Shown: positions 23,489 to 34,652 of the stretch, piece by piece
How the letters are laid out: the number at the start of each line of letters is the position of its first letter
Position numbering within the stretch: position 1 is the first letter of the stretch
NCBI GenBank assembly: GCA_013368315.1
Contig: JAACJM010000007.1
Span: 310,001 to 374,000, forward strand
Direction of reading: 5' to 3'
Length of the DNA: 64,000 nt
Origin: Tetrapyrgos nigripes
Lineage: Eukaryota > Basidiomycota > Agaricomycetes > Agaricales > Campanellaceae
Program-made: the position numbers and the translations under genes
The notes under the pieces: model-generated
Seen by the model: only the letters and a program-made list of their open reading frames with translations
Database searches by the model: none
What the model was told of the DNA's origin: nothing

Positions 23489-25345
23489 ATGACCGAATTC
23501 ATCGACCTTCCCGTCGAACTTCTTCCTGTCATTCTCTCTTTCATTCCCAATCCCAGAAGTCTAACTCACACATGTCTCGTCAACAAAGTCTTTTACCAGT
23601 TCGCAGTTCCTAGACTGTACGAAAGGATTTCGATTTACTCTTGGCAGAAACACGGAAAAGAAAGGGTCATTCAGCTTTTTATATGTCTGTCTGAAAATCC
23701 ACATGTAGCGACGTATGTACGGAGGCTTGGTGTGTGTGCCATCTTCGTGTTTTTTGAAGTGAAAAGAGAACTGACGACTTATGTGCAGAAATCCGAGACT
23801 TTCCAAAATCTTTACCTACAGTAGACGGAAATACACTCGATCCAACGGATATCATCGTCCGTGCACTCAAGAATTGTACTCATTTGCGTTCATGCACTTG
23901 GACTCGTGATGGATCACTCAATTCTGAAATTCTCCAAGGATTGAAGGAACACTCCAAGGAATTAGAAGAACTGGAAATCAATGGACACAACGAAGGCAAT
24001 TATGGAGCGAACGTCCTCTTGGGGTTTGAAGGGCTGAGGAAGGTCGGACTCATTATGCCTGGAGCAGAGGTGGTGAGGAATTTGAGCCCTTGGTTTGGCC
24101 AGATTGGAAGTTCTCTCAGGCATTTGACGTTGATATGCAAGGTGAGTTATTTCTTCATCATCAGTCCATCCAAAATAACATTTTTTCTCCATGTAGCTGT
24201 CGAGTTTGATAACAGACACTCTACTTGAACGACTTGCTCCCGACATGCGCCATCTGGACTACTTTTACCTCACCGGATGTCCCAAAGTCACTGAACGAGG
24301 GATCACTTCCGTCTTATCTCAGAACGAAACCGGAATAGTCGGTTTAGGACTAGAAGGCCTTTCGCCTAAATTTGTGCGTCCACCGTCTCGTCAACTAACA
24401 TTGGAACCATTCAACTCATGGTTTTGACAGAATATGGCCGAATTCCGCTCATCCTGCGAACACTACTCCTTTTTCAAACGTCTTCGCACTCTTACCTTGA
24501 CAATCCACCAGCAAGTACCCTTAGACGAATGGACGAGACAAGTCATCTCCATCCTCTCACCTGCACCCTCTGACTGCGGTTCAATTCCGGTCCCAGTCTT
24601 GAACCTACCCCCAATCCCATTAGAATCCTTCCAAATCTACTCAACCGGAGCCTTCTTTGAATCATCCAGTATAACAAACCAGTTTTGGTTTAACCTAGTC
24701 GATGCGCATCATGGATGGCTAAAACGAATTTCCGTTCATAGGATGTTGATTAGTTTGGAGGCAATCGAGGAGATCTGTAGGAGGTGTAGAGAGTTGGAGG
24801 AGCTGTTTGTTGTGGTTGAGCCTGGGACTTTGGTATGTCTATACTGTTCCTCTACCTCTTGACCTCCCTTGTGTGAATAACATCGACGTACAGCACCAAC
24901 TCGCGTCCCGATGCCTCTCCATCGCGCCGAAATTACGCACAGTCCATGTCAATTATCCTCTTGAAGCTCAGGCTTCATCGCCAACGCAAAGCCAAAGCCA
25001 AACTGATGCAGACCGTCATCCCACTGTCGCTGACGAAGACACAGACACAATCGACTCTGAGTTTCTTCCGGTACTGTCCCCTCAAGACGCTCTAGCAGTC
25101 GTCCAACGTTGTCCACCCACATTGACGCAGTTTGGGTGCAATACAAGAGTTTGGATGGTGAGTTCTTGTTCTAGTCAAATGCATTTCGCTGTCCTTTTGA
25201 AAAATGCGTCCTTACTTCTCATGCAACGCAGATAAACAAACAAGTCGAAATAAACGAGCAAGGGAATCCTGTTGGGATTAGGAGAGAGTTGGCAAGGTAT
25301 GATAGTCCGGATATTCCAGAGGCGTTTTTGGTGGTGAGGACTTGA
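23489..25345 (+). CDS. F-box protein with leucine-rich region
   Basis: The probable role is a substrate receptor of an SCF-type ubiquitin ligase. Six exons in frame: 23489-23729, 23789-24141, 24197-24373, 24431-24832, 24894-25157 and 25232-25345. The N-terminus is a classic F-box (FIDLPVELLPVILSFIPNPR...LVNKVF). LRR-like segments follow (LEELEINGHN, LRHLTLIC, LDYFYLTGCPKVTERG, LRTLTLTIHQ). The predicted protein is about 516 residues. A hydrophilic Ser/Gln/Asp stretch interrupts the fifth exon. The gene is head-to-head with the putative mitochondrial protein gene and shares its short promoter. Substrate unknown. Confidence 0.8.
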
Positions 25346-25700
25346 GAAGGGTCAGGACTTCGTCACGGTGTAGCGATTGGGTGACTGCCGATTGCTTATT
25401 GACCAGCCTAGGTTGGCCCGGTTTTTGGACATGCACATATCGGGTACAATTAGACTCTGTTAAACCCACTGTCTAACTACCATCGATTTAAAGTCAGGGA
25501 TAAATTGTAGATCTTTAAATCGATGTACATACATACGTACCAGGTATTGATACTGACACTGCCGATCGCGAGCGCTGAGGATTGCCAAAAACGGTCAACA
25601 AGTGTTACCACGTGACTACCGTGACATTGAAGAGGATTGGCGTTCGCGACGACGCGCGTAATGTCATGCCACATGCTTTGTCTCTCTAACCATCACCATC
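25346..25700. other. Intergenic region with a hairpin
   Basis: 355 bp without a gene, containing the 13-bp inverted repeat at 25481-25525 and probably the 3' UTR of the F-box gene. Confidence 0.5.
25481..25525. repeat. Inverted repeat, 13-bp arms
   Basis: CATCGATTTAAAG (25481-25493) and its exact complement CTTTAAATCGATG (25513-25525) lie around a 19-nt loop, about 140 bp after the F-box stop codon. It could act in 3'-end formation or be a mobile-element footprint. Confidence 0.7.
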
Positions 25701-26942
25701 ATGCCTTTCTCTGGCCGTACCCGTCTGAAACGCGCTAAATGGCGGACAGACACTCCTGAAGAACGAAGCCGAGCAGTCGAACAACACCAAACCACCTCCG
25801 ACCTCACCAGCACATTCTAACGTCAGTGTTTGACTGAGCTTTCCAACACCATCATCCAGAAAATCTCGAGGAGAATCAAGACCGAGATTCAGATAGTGGA
25901 GGCTACCTAAAACCTTACGGATGGCTATGTCAACTCCACGAACCTCTTGAGTCTTGAACAAAATTGTCAAGGAACTCGGTGAGCCAGCCAATTCAACGAT
26001 CGCTATATTCTTACTCATTTCTGTTCAGAAACCCATTTCAAGATTTGTAGCGGAAACGAAGACGGCAAGGTCGTGAAATTCATTTCCAAGCTCAACAATC
26101 CTCCTCATCGTCACCCCAATGGCTACGTCGAAAAACCCGACTTCATTACGCTTTCGAAATCTGCTTTCGATAAGTTAACAAACACACCAGGCTGGCACTA
26201 TGACCGTTCTGTTGGTGAATGGAAGTCAGGGACAACCTTTTCAGAAGAGGAGATTGGGCAGGAAAGGGAATACATCGCGTCTGCTATTCAAGCTCGCCCC
26301 GACAATCCGAGTATGCTGGGAATCCTTATGCGTCGAGGGGGATTCTGCGTCCACTCGCTGCATGTTCCTGTTGATGCTATCGACTTCAGAGATCCGCAGA
26401 GGACCATTTAAATTACTCTCGACGTTGGCGATGACCCGAATGGTCCTCCAAGATGGCGGCTCACTGACGAAGCGTACGCCATTGACCATTCCTTGTTTGA
26501 CCTCGTCTTTGTCGGCGCTCCCTTCTCAAAGATGACCACCGTCTACTGCGAGGTCAAGCAGGATGAAGGGCGAGCAGAGGTCGAGCAGGATGGAGAGCTT
26601 CCAGAGGTCGAGCAGGATGGAGAGCTTCCAGAGGTCGAGCAGGATCCAAATAATTCGGAGGTTGAGAAGGACGTAGGACTCTCAGAGATGAAGGATGAAG
26701 GACTTTTGGAAAAGGATGAGCCTCCTTCAGAGGAGCACAAGGACGGACCTTGCATTGTGAAATATTCGTATCCGAGCGTCAGTGGTCGACGCGAAGTCGG
26801 TCTATTCGACGCGTTAGGTGAAGGTCCTCCTGGTTGGGTATGTAGACGAATGTTGGTTCCGAATGTTTTTCTTAGGCGTTATGTATTCCTATCCTTGCAA
26901 GCTGGAACACTTACAGTTACACGCGTGTTTATCTATTACTGA
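25701..26942 (+). pseudogene. Decayed hypothetical gene with acidic tandem repeats
   Basis: One frame carries coherent protein text from ATG 25701 (MPFSGRTRLKRAKWR) to 26942. It is broken by TAA, TAA and TGA before 25990 and by TAA at 26409-26411. The first three might be removed by splicing, since 25979-26028 looks like an intron. I see no splice pair for the fourth, and protein-like sequence continues straight through it (DPQRTI, stop, ITLDVGDDPNGPPRWRL). The middle block (FISKLNNPPHRHPNGYVEKP) looks like a conserved domain I do not recognise. The C-terminal part has EVEQDGELP repeats. The gene is probably inactivated. It converges on UTP6, overlapping its 3' end by a few bases. Confidence 0.5.
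26577..26645 (+). repeat. 27-bp tandem repeat encoding EVEQDGELP
   Basis: Two identical 27-bp units (26577-26603 and 26604-26630) plus a 15-bp partial third sit within the decayed gene. The unit keeps frame and adds acidic nonapeptides. Confidence 0.85.
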
Positions 26943-27946
26943 TTCTTTCTAGTCTTTTTATTTTTAGTGCTATAAGTCTCTCCTTCTCTAGTTGCTGCTC
27001 CAGATGCGCAACTATGCTCTCCTTCACCCCCTCATCCATGGCATACTCCTCAACGACCTGATCAATGGGCGCCATATCGGGCAACGCTGTGGAAATGTCA
27101 GTTTTGAACAGTCATGCATCATGTTCCATGCAGTCCTCACCTTGTGCCGCCTCAGTTACCACAGCTTTCACAATCGACCCTTTTACAATCTCATTCTCCT
27201 CCACCCCCAGCGTCTGCCATCTCCGTCTCAGACTCTCCATAAACCCGAGCTCCATCTTGATATACTCTGTCCACATCTCGACACTCTCCCCATTCATCCT
27301 TATTCCTCGTTGCAAAAGTGAACGTGCACTGGTCGGCGACAAATGCTCCAGTTCATGCGACGCTGCCAATATATACAACGCAGGCACATTCGGATGCAGT
27401 TGCAATGCCCGAGCGGTTATCCGTCCTACCAATGATCGAGCTCCTTCCTTCTTTGCTAGTTGAATATATTCTATCCACAGCCCAACATCAGATTTGAACC
27501 GTTTGAGTACTCGTTCAAAAATGTTAAATTGCCGTCGTACGAGCGCATAGTCCGAGATGGTTTTGGGGGTGGAGGGTATTTCTAGACACACAGTCAGTAC
27601 AATGCAAAACCAGTAAAGTGTGTACTCACTAAGACGCTCGGCTCGTTTCCGTCGAAGTTGCTCCAGACCCATTTCATACTGAGCATATCTCAAAAAGTCG
27701 GCCTTTTTAGCTACCCGTCGTACCAGCGCCGCTTCATATTGTGTCCGTTGTTTGAGTATCTGTTTTGTTTCTTTCTAAAAAGCCGTTAGGTAGAAATTGG
27801 ACCAGTATGCGAAAAACTGACCACTGTAAACAACTTTTTCTCCACCAAATCTTTGAGCTCATCGAGCATCTACAAACCATGAGGAACCGTCTACACCCAA
27901 AATCAATCATACTTGCCTGCTCCTGTTCAAACTGAACCCTCTCCAT
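26929..27946 (-). CDS. UTP6: UTP6, SSU processome (U3 snoRNP) protein, short C-terminus
   Basis: Utp6 is part of the UTP-B subcomplex of the small-subunit processome and acts in 18S pre-rRNA processing in the nucleolus. Five exons: 27946-27917, 27869-27822, 27774-27630, 27581-27141 and 27086-26929, giving 273 aa. Family text is clear: MERVQFEQEQMLDELKDLVE, then ALVRRVAKKADFLRYAQYEM and HAT-type repeats (GLWIEYIQLAKKEGA, ALYILAASHELEHLS, EMWTEYIKMELGF). Intron 1 begins with GC (CAG|GCAAGT). Known Utp6 proteins are much longer (yeast about 440 aa, human about 600). Here the frame ends after a short Lys/Glu-rich tail that meets the neighbouring pseudogene. The C-terminal HAT half is absent, by truncation or by an unseen further exon. 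Confidence 0.85.
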
Positions 27947-28513
27947 GGCGGTGAAGGAGAAACACTTTTGTTTATTGTCCAAACAAGTCTTTCTTCTTCC
28001 ATGGCACCCAAAGCCTACCGAAACATTACCTCTCATAACCAGCTCCGTCCCATCTCTCGCACCTCGTCCTCTTCCAAACTCTTTCAAACTTCAATTTACT
28101 ACTCAAAAGGATGACAACACTTGTAAGAAAATACTCAAAGAGGAAATGTGGAACGGCATCCCAAGTTCTAACGGCACTGCCAGCCACGCATTTGTATCGA
28201 ACAGCTTCAGGTCAACAGCTTCCATGCAAGCTGAATGTTCCCCTTACTAGTGCAGTGTATGTCAGTTCACGCCTTCGAGTGTCTGTTGCTTGGACTTACG
28301 TATCTTTATAACAGCCTAACAATATGCTACTCCCTCCTCTGACCCCAAGTCTTATCAACCTTGGCGGACAATTTAGTCGTTCTCCCATGTCGTTCCTGGT
28401 TAACCTCCAGTGCGTAACCTTCTAAAACTTTCATGATACAAGCTATCTTACATCTCTGAGCTAGGAGACTATACAGACACGCACTTAAACGTTCTCCAAT
28501 TGCATCCTATCCT
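27947..28513. other. Intergenic, possible short transcript
   Basis: 567 bp between UTP6 and the HET-domain gene. On the plus strand an ORF at 27945-28250 overlaps the UTP6 start, and a second frame (MTTLVRKYSKRKC..., 28111-28311) looks slightly more protein-like. Neither has a motif or clear splice support. The 3' part (28320-28513) is probably the promoter of the HET-domain gene. Confidence 0.3.
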
Positions 28514-29527
28514 ATGGCCTCGCTAGACGTCCGTCCACAACGACTCATAGACATATACACCCATCAACCTGTCGAGTTTCAGAAAAACGATCGTATACCA
28601 CCCTACGCCATCCTTTCACATACGTGGACGAAAACCCAATCCGGTGTAGCAGATGAGGTCACTCTATCAGAGCTGAGGAGCGTACAGAATGCAGACAAAA
28701 TCAGGTCGAAGTCAGGCTACCAAAAGATCCTCGCTGCCTGTAGCCAAGCTTTCCGAGACGGCCTCGACTACATTTGGATTGACACATGTTGTATCGACAG
28801 ACATACGCACGAAGACGTCGCGCGGAATATCAGGCCCATGTACGCGTACTACCAGAATTCCGAGATATGCTACGCTTATCTGGCTGATAAACAAGTGGGA
28901 TCCGAAGAGAGGTGGACCCCTGGGGATAACATGTGGTTTCGTCGGGGTTGGACTTTGCAGGAGTTGCTAGCGCCTCGGGAGGTCGTTTTCTACGATGCGA
29001 AATGGAAACAAATTGGTTCCAAACGTTTTTTGCAGGATGTGTTGTATCATTCGACTGCTATACCCCAGGCAGTCCTTACCGGCACCCAACCTCTCCAGGA
29101 GGTCGATCCCATCGAAAGGATGTCTTGGGCTCTGGGAAGAGAGACAACGAGGCCACAGGACCAAGCTTACTGCCTTCTTGGATTGCTGGGTGTCTCCATG
29201 GATCCAGACTATGACGAGGACGTGAAATCGGCGTTTGGCAGATTGTGGACTGCTTTCGTGGAGTCTTTCGTGGATGCTCAACCAGAACACGTGGTCGCAG
29301 TGGGCTCCAGTGAAGATTTTTACATGTTTCTTCACGGAAAACACTGGAATGCCCGTTCTGAGGCTCTCGAGTTTCTGAGACGAAGGTTGAATAGGCCAAA
29401 GAAGGAAGATGGTCCTGCAGGTGGTGAAGAATCCGCGCACTCGTCAGAAACTGGAATTCCGAGGTCATTGTATAGTTGGGGATGGACGGACGGAGAAGAC
29501 GGAGCAGGAGGAGCAGATGGAGGTTGA
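28514..29527 (+). CDS. HET-domain protein, 337 aa
   Basis: A single uninterrupted exon from ATG 28514. The HET (heterokaryon incompatibility) domain is intact in order: RLIDIYT, YAILSHTW (residues about 32-39), KSGYQKI, LDYIWIDTCCID (about 85-96), NIRPMYAYYQNSEICYAYL and FRRGWTLQELLAP (about 140-152). The usual following block DQAYCLLGLLGVSMDPDYDED is also present. After the domain there is only a short Gly/Asp/Glu-rich tail, with no NACHT, ankyrin or WD repeats, so this is a stand-alone HET protein. Such proteins trigger cell-death responses on non-self recognition in some fungi. Here the function is inferred from the domain only. It is the only intron-free gene of this size in the window. 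Confidence 0.9.
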   Translation: MASLDVRPQRLIDIYTHQPVEFQKNDRIPPYAILSHTWTKTQSGVADEVTLSELRSVQNADKIRSKSGYQKILAACSQAFRDGLDYIWIDTCCIDRHTHEDVARNIRPMYAYYQNSEICYAYLADKQVGSEERWTPGDNMWFRRGWTLQELLAPREVVFYDAKWKQIGSKRFLQDVLYHSTAIPQAVLTGTQPLQEVDPIERMSWALGRETTRPQDQAYCLLGLLGVSMDPDYDEDVKSAFGRLWTAFVESFVDAQPEHVVAVGSSEDFYMFLHGKHWNARSEALEFLRRRLNRPKKEDGPAGGEESAHSSETGIPRSLYSWGWTDGEDGAGGADGG

Positions 29528-30589
29528 TGCTGTTAGATGTAAGAGTTGAGTGGCAGGTGGCCATTAGTCTTCAGCAGCTGGGGTCTTGAACGATGGTGAT
29601 GGTGGTTTGTTACGGCCTTACAGGCTTCTTGTTGGTGATTGCCCTAGTTTGGATGGCAATTTGTGTACATGTGTAGAGGGATAGAGGATAGCCTCAAAGA
29701 AGAGAGGTTCAGTGGGCGTTAGTGACCAGGACCTCCATCTGTGCTCGTCTTCCTGGAGAATCCCCAATATCATAACCTTGAAGACTTGTGTCTGAACGAT
29801 TGTTATATCGACGAAAACTTCGACCTTAATCCATGCGTTGCCGAGGACAACTCCCCGCCTGAAGAAGCTCTCGGTTTCCGTCTGGCCCATGTACAGAGAC
29901 GAAGACTTGAACTATATGGCATTGTATCGTATGTTGACCGTCTTTGCTCAAGACCACAATGATAACCCATTTGATGTACCGATGTAACCAAGAACGCGTA
30001 CTTTCAATTTTTGAAATTCGGTTTCCGAATATGGGGGTTGGTGGAACTTGGTGGAGACCATTGATATCGACTAGTTGGAAACAGTGATTAAGGAGTTTGT
30101 CATCTATCTGCGTAAAAGGTTCACTGAGGATCGGAGGGGTCTTTCGTGGGGAACATTGTTGCAGAGAAACATGTTTCTGATAGTAAATGTAGGTGCCGCA
30201 TGCGCATATGTGAACTGATGGGGGACGACCTATTGACACGCGTAATATGTACTAGTAGCACCCTTATATTTTGCAAAGCTCTATCTACAGTGTGAAGACT
30301 TCAACACCACGCAATAACCTGATCATTGATGGAGGTCCATCAAGCAGAGAGAAAGCAGCTGATGAGACACATTCTCTCATTATTCATCCACTCGACATTT
30401 TCGTTCTTCTCTTCTCCATATCGTCAGTCTGGCTATGCGAAACCAGTGTCTGACGTCCACCCAAAGATGATATTGGCGTAGACGACGGAACCCTGTTTTT
30501 TGGTCTGACGCCCATCTTATTTTCCAACCACCATGTTCTAAATCAACAATCAGTGTAGGACGCGTCCAGACGCGTAAAGCCAACGATAA
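29528..30589. other. Intergenic region with a possible LRR-gene remnant
   Basis: 1.06 kb. The plus frame at 29741-29962 (FLENPQYHNLEDLCLNDCYI ... YVDRLCSRPQ) reads like the end of an F-box/LRR-type gene, but it has no start or splice partners. The rest shows no gene. The last 100 bp are probably the promoter of the TFIIIC subunit gene. Confidence 0.4.
29741..29962 (+). pseudogene. Possible LRR-like 3' gene fragment
   Basis: 74 codons ending in TGA at 29960-29962 with an LRR-like phrase (HNLEDLCLNDC). No ATG within reach makes a longer protein, and I found no acceptor that joins it to an upstream exon. Likely a remnant. Confidence 0.3.
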
Positions 30590-33500
30590 ATGTCCACTCA
30601 AGCCGTGTATACTGCTCTCAACATCCCAACGGTCATCAGTTCGCCCTCAGTAAACTGTTTCCAATGGTCTCCCGATGGACAAGCTTGTTTTACTAGCAAA
30701 TCCGCAGTGTATATTATGGTATGTACTGTGATTCCTCTCTTCGTTCCACTTTATTCAGCATTCTCTGGCTTGGAACGAGTGTAGACCCCAGACCATGGGA
30801 TCAACTTTGACACCGAATCCACCCTCAAAGCTTCATCGCACGAAGAAAGCGAAGACCGTCCTCTACTTGCTTGGTTTCGGACGATGATTCAGTTTAATAC
30901 GAGTGAAGTTTGTAGGTGGCCGGATTACTCTCAAGGTGAGTATTCATTCCTCATGTACCTTTCTGTCTGCTGTCATTGCATTGCTAACTGTTTTCTTTGC
31001 TTTGCTTTGGTAGAATTCGGCGCAGGAGCACTTGGCTCCATCGATGTGACTATATGGGCTATGGCTTTTTCTCCTAGCAATATTACGCCTGATGCTGGGT
31101 ACGTGCTTAGTCGAAATGTGATTGAAAGTCGGGTGTCAATCAGGCATGTAGCTGTATAATGGCAACCCTCAGCACGAATATGGATCTGACGCTATGGTCG
31201 GCGGGAAAGAATACGTTGAAAGGGGAATGGATGAAGGTGTGTGTGGTTGACTACCATCGTTCTGATACTTGTGCTGATATAGCTGTTGCAGGTCTTCGAC
31301 GTAACCCCATTCTTAATCCAAACTTTCCTCAAAGACGAAACGAAGACGCGTACGGAGAGTACCTTGACTGCGCAGCTGATATGTCCGTCTCATTCTCTTC
31401 TTTCCCTCTATCTTGTTTCTCTCATTCTCATGTCCTAATCTCGATTTCACTCACAGGTATCGCCTGGTCCCGTCAAGCAGACTTTGGCTTAGAACCAACA
31501 CCCACGACATTAAACGCTTCGTTACTGGTTAGCGGGAATCGTGCTGGATGTCTCGTTTTCATGAGGTGGGTACCTATATAGCCGGCTATTTTTATTTTTA
31601 TTTTCCGCCGTACTGGCTTTCACCATTCCAAGAACTGATGGGGGTTTCACTTGTTTTACTTGTAGGTATAATCGCAACCACGACGCTGACTCTCTCCTCG
31701 AAATCGTCCAATTACTGGAAGTGTCAGATAAATGGATTACTCATGTTGCGTTTTCGAGGTGGGAGCTTGTGGAAGGTGAGGAGAGGACTTGTGAGTATCT
31801 CTTTCTCAGGTTCTCAGTGCGAGACAAGTTGAAAGCTCATTTTAAGCTCATGCTGATGATACCCAGGCACTGCGTACGTCGCCTACGGAACCTCCGACGG
31901 TGTTGTCGATATCGTCAAAGTAAAACAAAAGTTGCATATTGGAGGGATGGGGTTCAGCTTCCATATAGTGACGACGGTAGAACACGATGCTTCTGCTGTT
32001 ATTGGTGAAACGAGGAAAGCAGGGTTTACAGCGATGGAGTGGGTTGATATGGAGGGTAGGAAGGTATGTGTTTTTTGTGTCGTTTTGATTGCTCTGTGCA
32101 ACGCTGAAAGCACTCTACTGACTTGGACTTGACCGACAGCCTATCCTCGTATACTGCAAACCCGGGACGATTCATCTTTGGTCTCCGCCACCGTCGCCCC
32201 CTTCAAGCTCTCAATGGTCCGGCGACCGTATCTTCACACTAAAAACACAAAAGCACTCCGTCGGTTCGTCCTCCCTTCATCCTATCACTGGGTTGCAATA
32301 TATCCCGAGGAGGGATGATATGGTTGTTTGTTTGCTGGATGGGTCGTTTCATGTTGTGAGGACGTTGTCGAGGGAGCCTAGTATGAGTACGGCTGCAGAA
32401 AGCACTACCGAGGTTTCTATGGTGGATGTGGGGACTGGGGAGGATATTGTGATGGAGACGGACGACCAAACCCAAGTTATTCCTCCACCTGAAAATCAAA
32501 TCGCATCAGCGTCAGCATTACCAACGATATCGACAGCTACAACGGCAGCAACACTGCCAACAACCTCGGCCTCCGCATCGACATTGCAAACGACAACGAA
32601 CGCGACAAAGTCATTGGTATTAACACCACAAATCTTGTCATCAACAGTCCGTTCAGTGTTTTCACGCGTTGAGAGCGATACGATAACGTTCCACGATGTG
32701 AACAGGACAAGTGGGATGGTTTCGTATGATAATATGGGTGTTTTGGGTTGGGTGCATGAGTGCGTTGGTTTCCTTTTTCCCGGTTTCCTTTGATTTTTGA
32801 CAGATTACACCTTTGGGATCCTTTCTTCAGGTCTTGTCGTCCAGCGGACTTTAGCTACAAACATGATGCCAAGCATAATAGTATGCTTATCGTCGCTAGG
32901 ATATGGAATGGCATGGATGATGACATTCTTATGGAAGACACTTCCAAAGCGTTGTTTTCTTCCAGAACTTGTATGCACTATGCACTTCCCTTCATTCATT
33001 GTATCATCACAAAAACTAACCTCGCCCTCTCTCCCTCCTCTGCCCTTCTGTCTTTCATACTTAGCTTCCGGCCTCGGACCCCTCCAAATCCTCCGTCCCA
33101 CCTTCTTCCACCTCCGAGCCAGATCTACATTAAACCGCGTCCATGGGAGACTCCTGGAACTCTTACGCACGTCTTCGGAAGATCATTCTATTGGTATTAT
33201 TTTACCTAGTTGGACGCAGGCGCAAATATCGTTGCCGTCGCCGTTGTCGGAGGGAATGAGAGCAGAGTTTCGGACGAGTCTGGCTAGTCATTTGTTTGGG
33301 TGGGATGTATTGTTGTCGTTGAGGATGAGGTTGGCGGTGGCAGATTTTGTTTGGGTGAGTTTTGGTTTATGTCTATGTCTATGTCTATGGCTTTCTACCC
33401 CTGCTCGCCGTTGTCGTTTTAAAGACCTTTTCATTGACGAGCTCTTTGTTCTGTCGGTTTGCCTCGACTATAGAAATTGTCGAATAATCCAGAAAGACAA

Positions 33501-34206
33501 TCGGAATGCGGGCGTGTAGCGCAATCGTTGTTGTTGACTATTTCGCATCGGAATTTGAGGACGATTATTAGGCATCTGGTTGCTGTTGCGGATAGGTTTA
33601 CTCGTGAGGAATCTCATTTCTCTCATAGTCTGACGCTGACTGGCCCCTCTCATCATCTTACAGTCGACGACATACCTTTTGTCAGACGAATGGTCGTCCA
33701 GTCCTTATTGGACGGTTCTCCAGCAGACCTCTCCTCTGAGGGAAAGGCTTTATCGGATGTCGTGTCTAAATTGTTTGAAGGACAAGATCAAGACCATTCT
33801 GCTACTGCAAGTTATCAAAATCTGAATGAACATTGCCCAGCATGTCAAATCGAAGTCCCTTTTGAAAATATTACGAATGCTGTTTGTGCCAATGGGCATA
33901 TGTGGTGTAAGTTTCTCTTTTTCGTTGTTTCTGCTTTATTTGTCTACCCCTTCTCGTCTGACATTGTCTTCCCTCTGTCTCTCAGCTCGGTGTTCTGTCA
34001 CAACATTCATCTTATCTACCCCACGTGTCCGAACGTGCATTGGATGTACTCGCAAGGCATTCCTACCGCTTTCCACCATCCCTGGACGTTCCGCGGAAGA
34101 TCGAAACTCATTACCCCCAGGTGCCAGAGGATGGTTTGTGGACGATTTGTTGGAAGCTGTTCATCGGTGTCTTTTCTGTGGAAATAGTTTTGTCAGTGTG
34201 TTATGA
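30590..34206 (+). CDS. Transcription factor IIIC subunit with C-terminal zinc finger (GTF3C4/Sfc9-like)
   Basis: TFIIIC binds internal promoters of tRNA genes and recruits TFIIIB and RNA polymerase III. Thirteen exons: 30590-30718, 30785-30935, 31014-31098, 31152-31236, 31292-31382, 31457-31565, 31666-31790, 31867-32063, 32140-32759, 32804-32970, 33065-33354, 33474-33906 and 33986-34206; phases agree at every junction. The N-terminal half is a WD40-type propeller (VNCFQWSPDGQACF, ITVWAMAFSP-like, ASLLVSGNRAGCLVFMR). A low-complexity Thr/Ala/Ser insert follows at about 32480-32620. The C-terminus is the zf-TFIIIC signature: CPAC, CANGHMWSRCSVT, RTCIGCTRKAFLP and CLFCGNSF, giving paired Cys/His zinc ligands. 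Length about 850 residues. Which numbered subunit it corresponds to across species is inference. Confidence 0.85.
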
Positions 34207-34652
34207 ATGCACTGCTTGTATTACGTACTCTTGCTGTGTTATATTCTCTCTGAAGTGACGAATTGAAGCCTTGTAGCCTTGTACAGTACAGCTTTTTGTA
34301 TTTGAGCTGGCACGTTGAGTCCATACTTCCTGTTCTCTTCTCCTGTGTTCCTTCTGTGGAAGGTCTAGACCTTGAGGCTTTTAAGCTCTCGATCAATTTG
34401 AACTCCGCTTGAAAAAGTACCACAAAGTCGGGTGACTCGAACTGTTACCTGCTTCCATTCCCCAGCATTCTCCTTAAGCTTTCCGAGCAGAACCTTGCTT
34501 TACACCCTCTAAAGCTTTACATATCCGACCTTACTTGGCACAGAAGGTAATTATTACTCAGTATAGCGATCAAGCGGGAGGACACGATCTAACCAGGTCT
34601 AGTATCCATTGTTCTGGGTCGCCAAGAATTCGAAGAAAAAAACCTTCCCACC
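34207..34652. other. Intergenic region
   Basis: 446 bp between the TFIIIC subunit gene and the CDF transporter gene, containing 3' UTR and promoter. No gene or strong motif was seen. Confidence 0.5.

Noticed and set aside
33600..33665. Possible intron in TFIIIC exon 12 (GTTTACT ... TTACAG)
   Set aside because: Splicing would shift the frame before the well-formed RRMVVQSLL and zinc-finger text, while the unspliced frame is open throughout.
34425..34520. GACTCGAAC as a possible reverse T-arm
   Set aside because: No A-box (TRGCNNAGNGG) upstream on the minus strand and no acceptor pairing.
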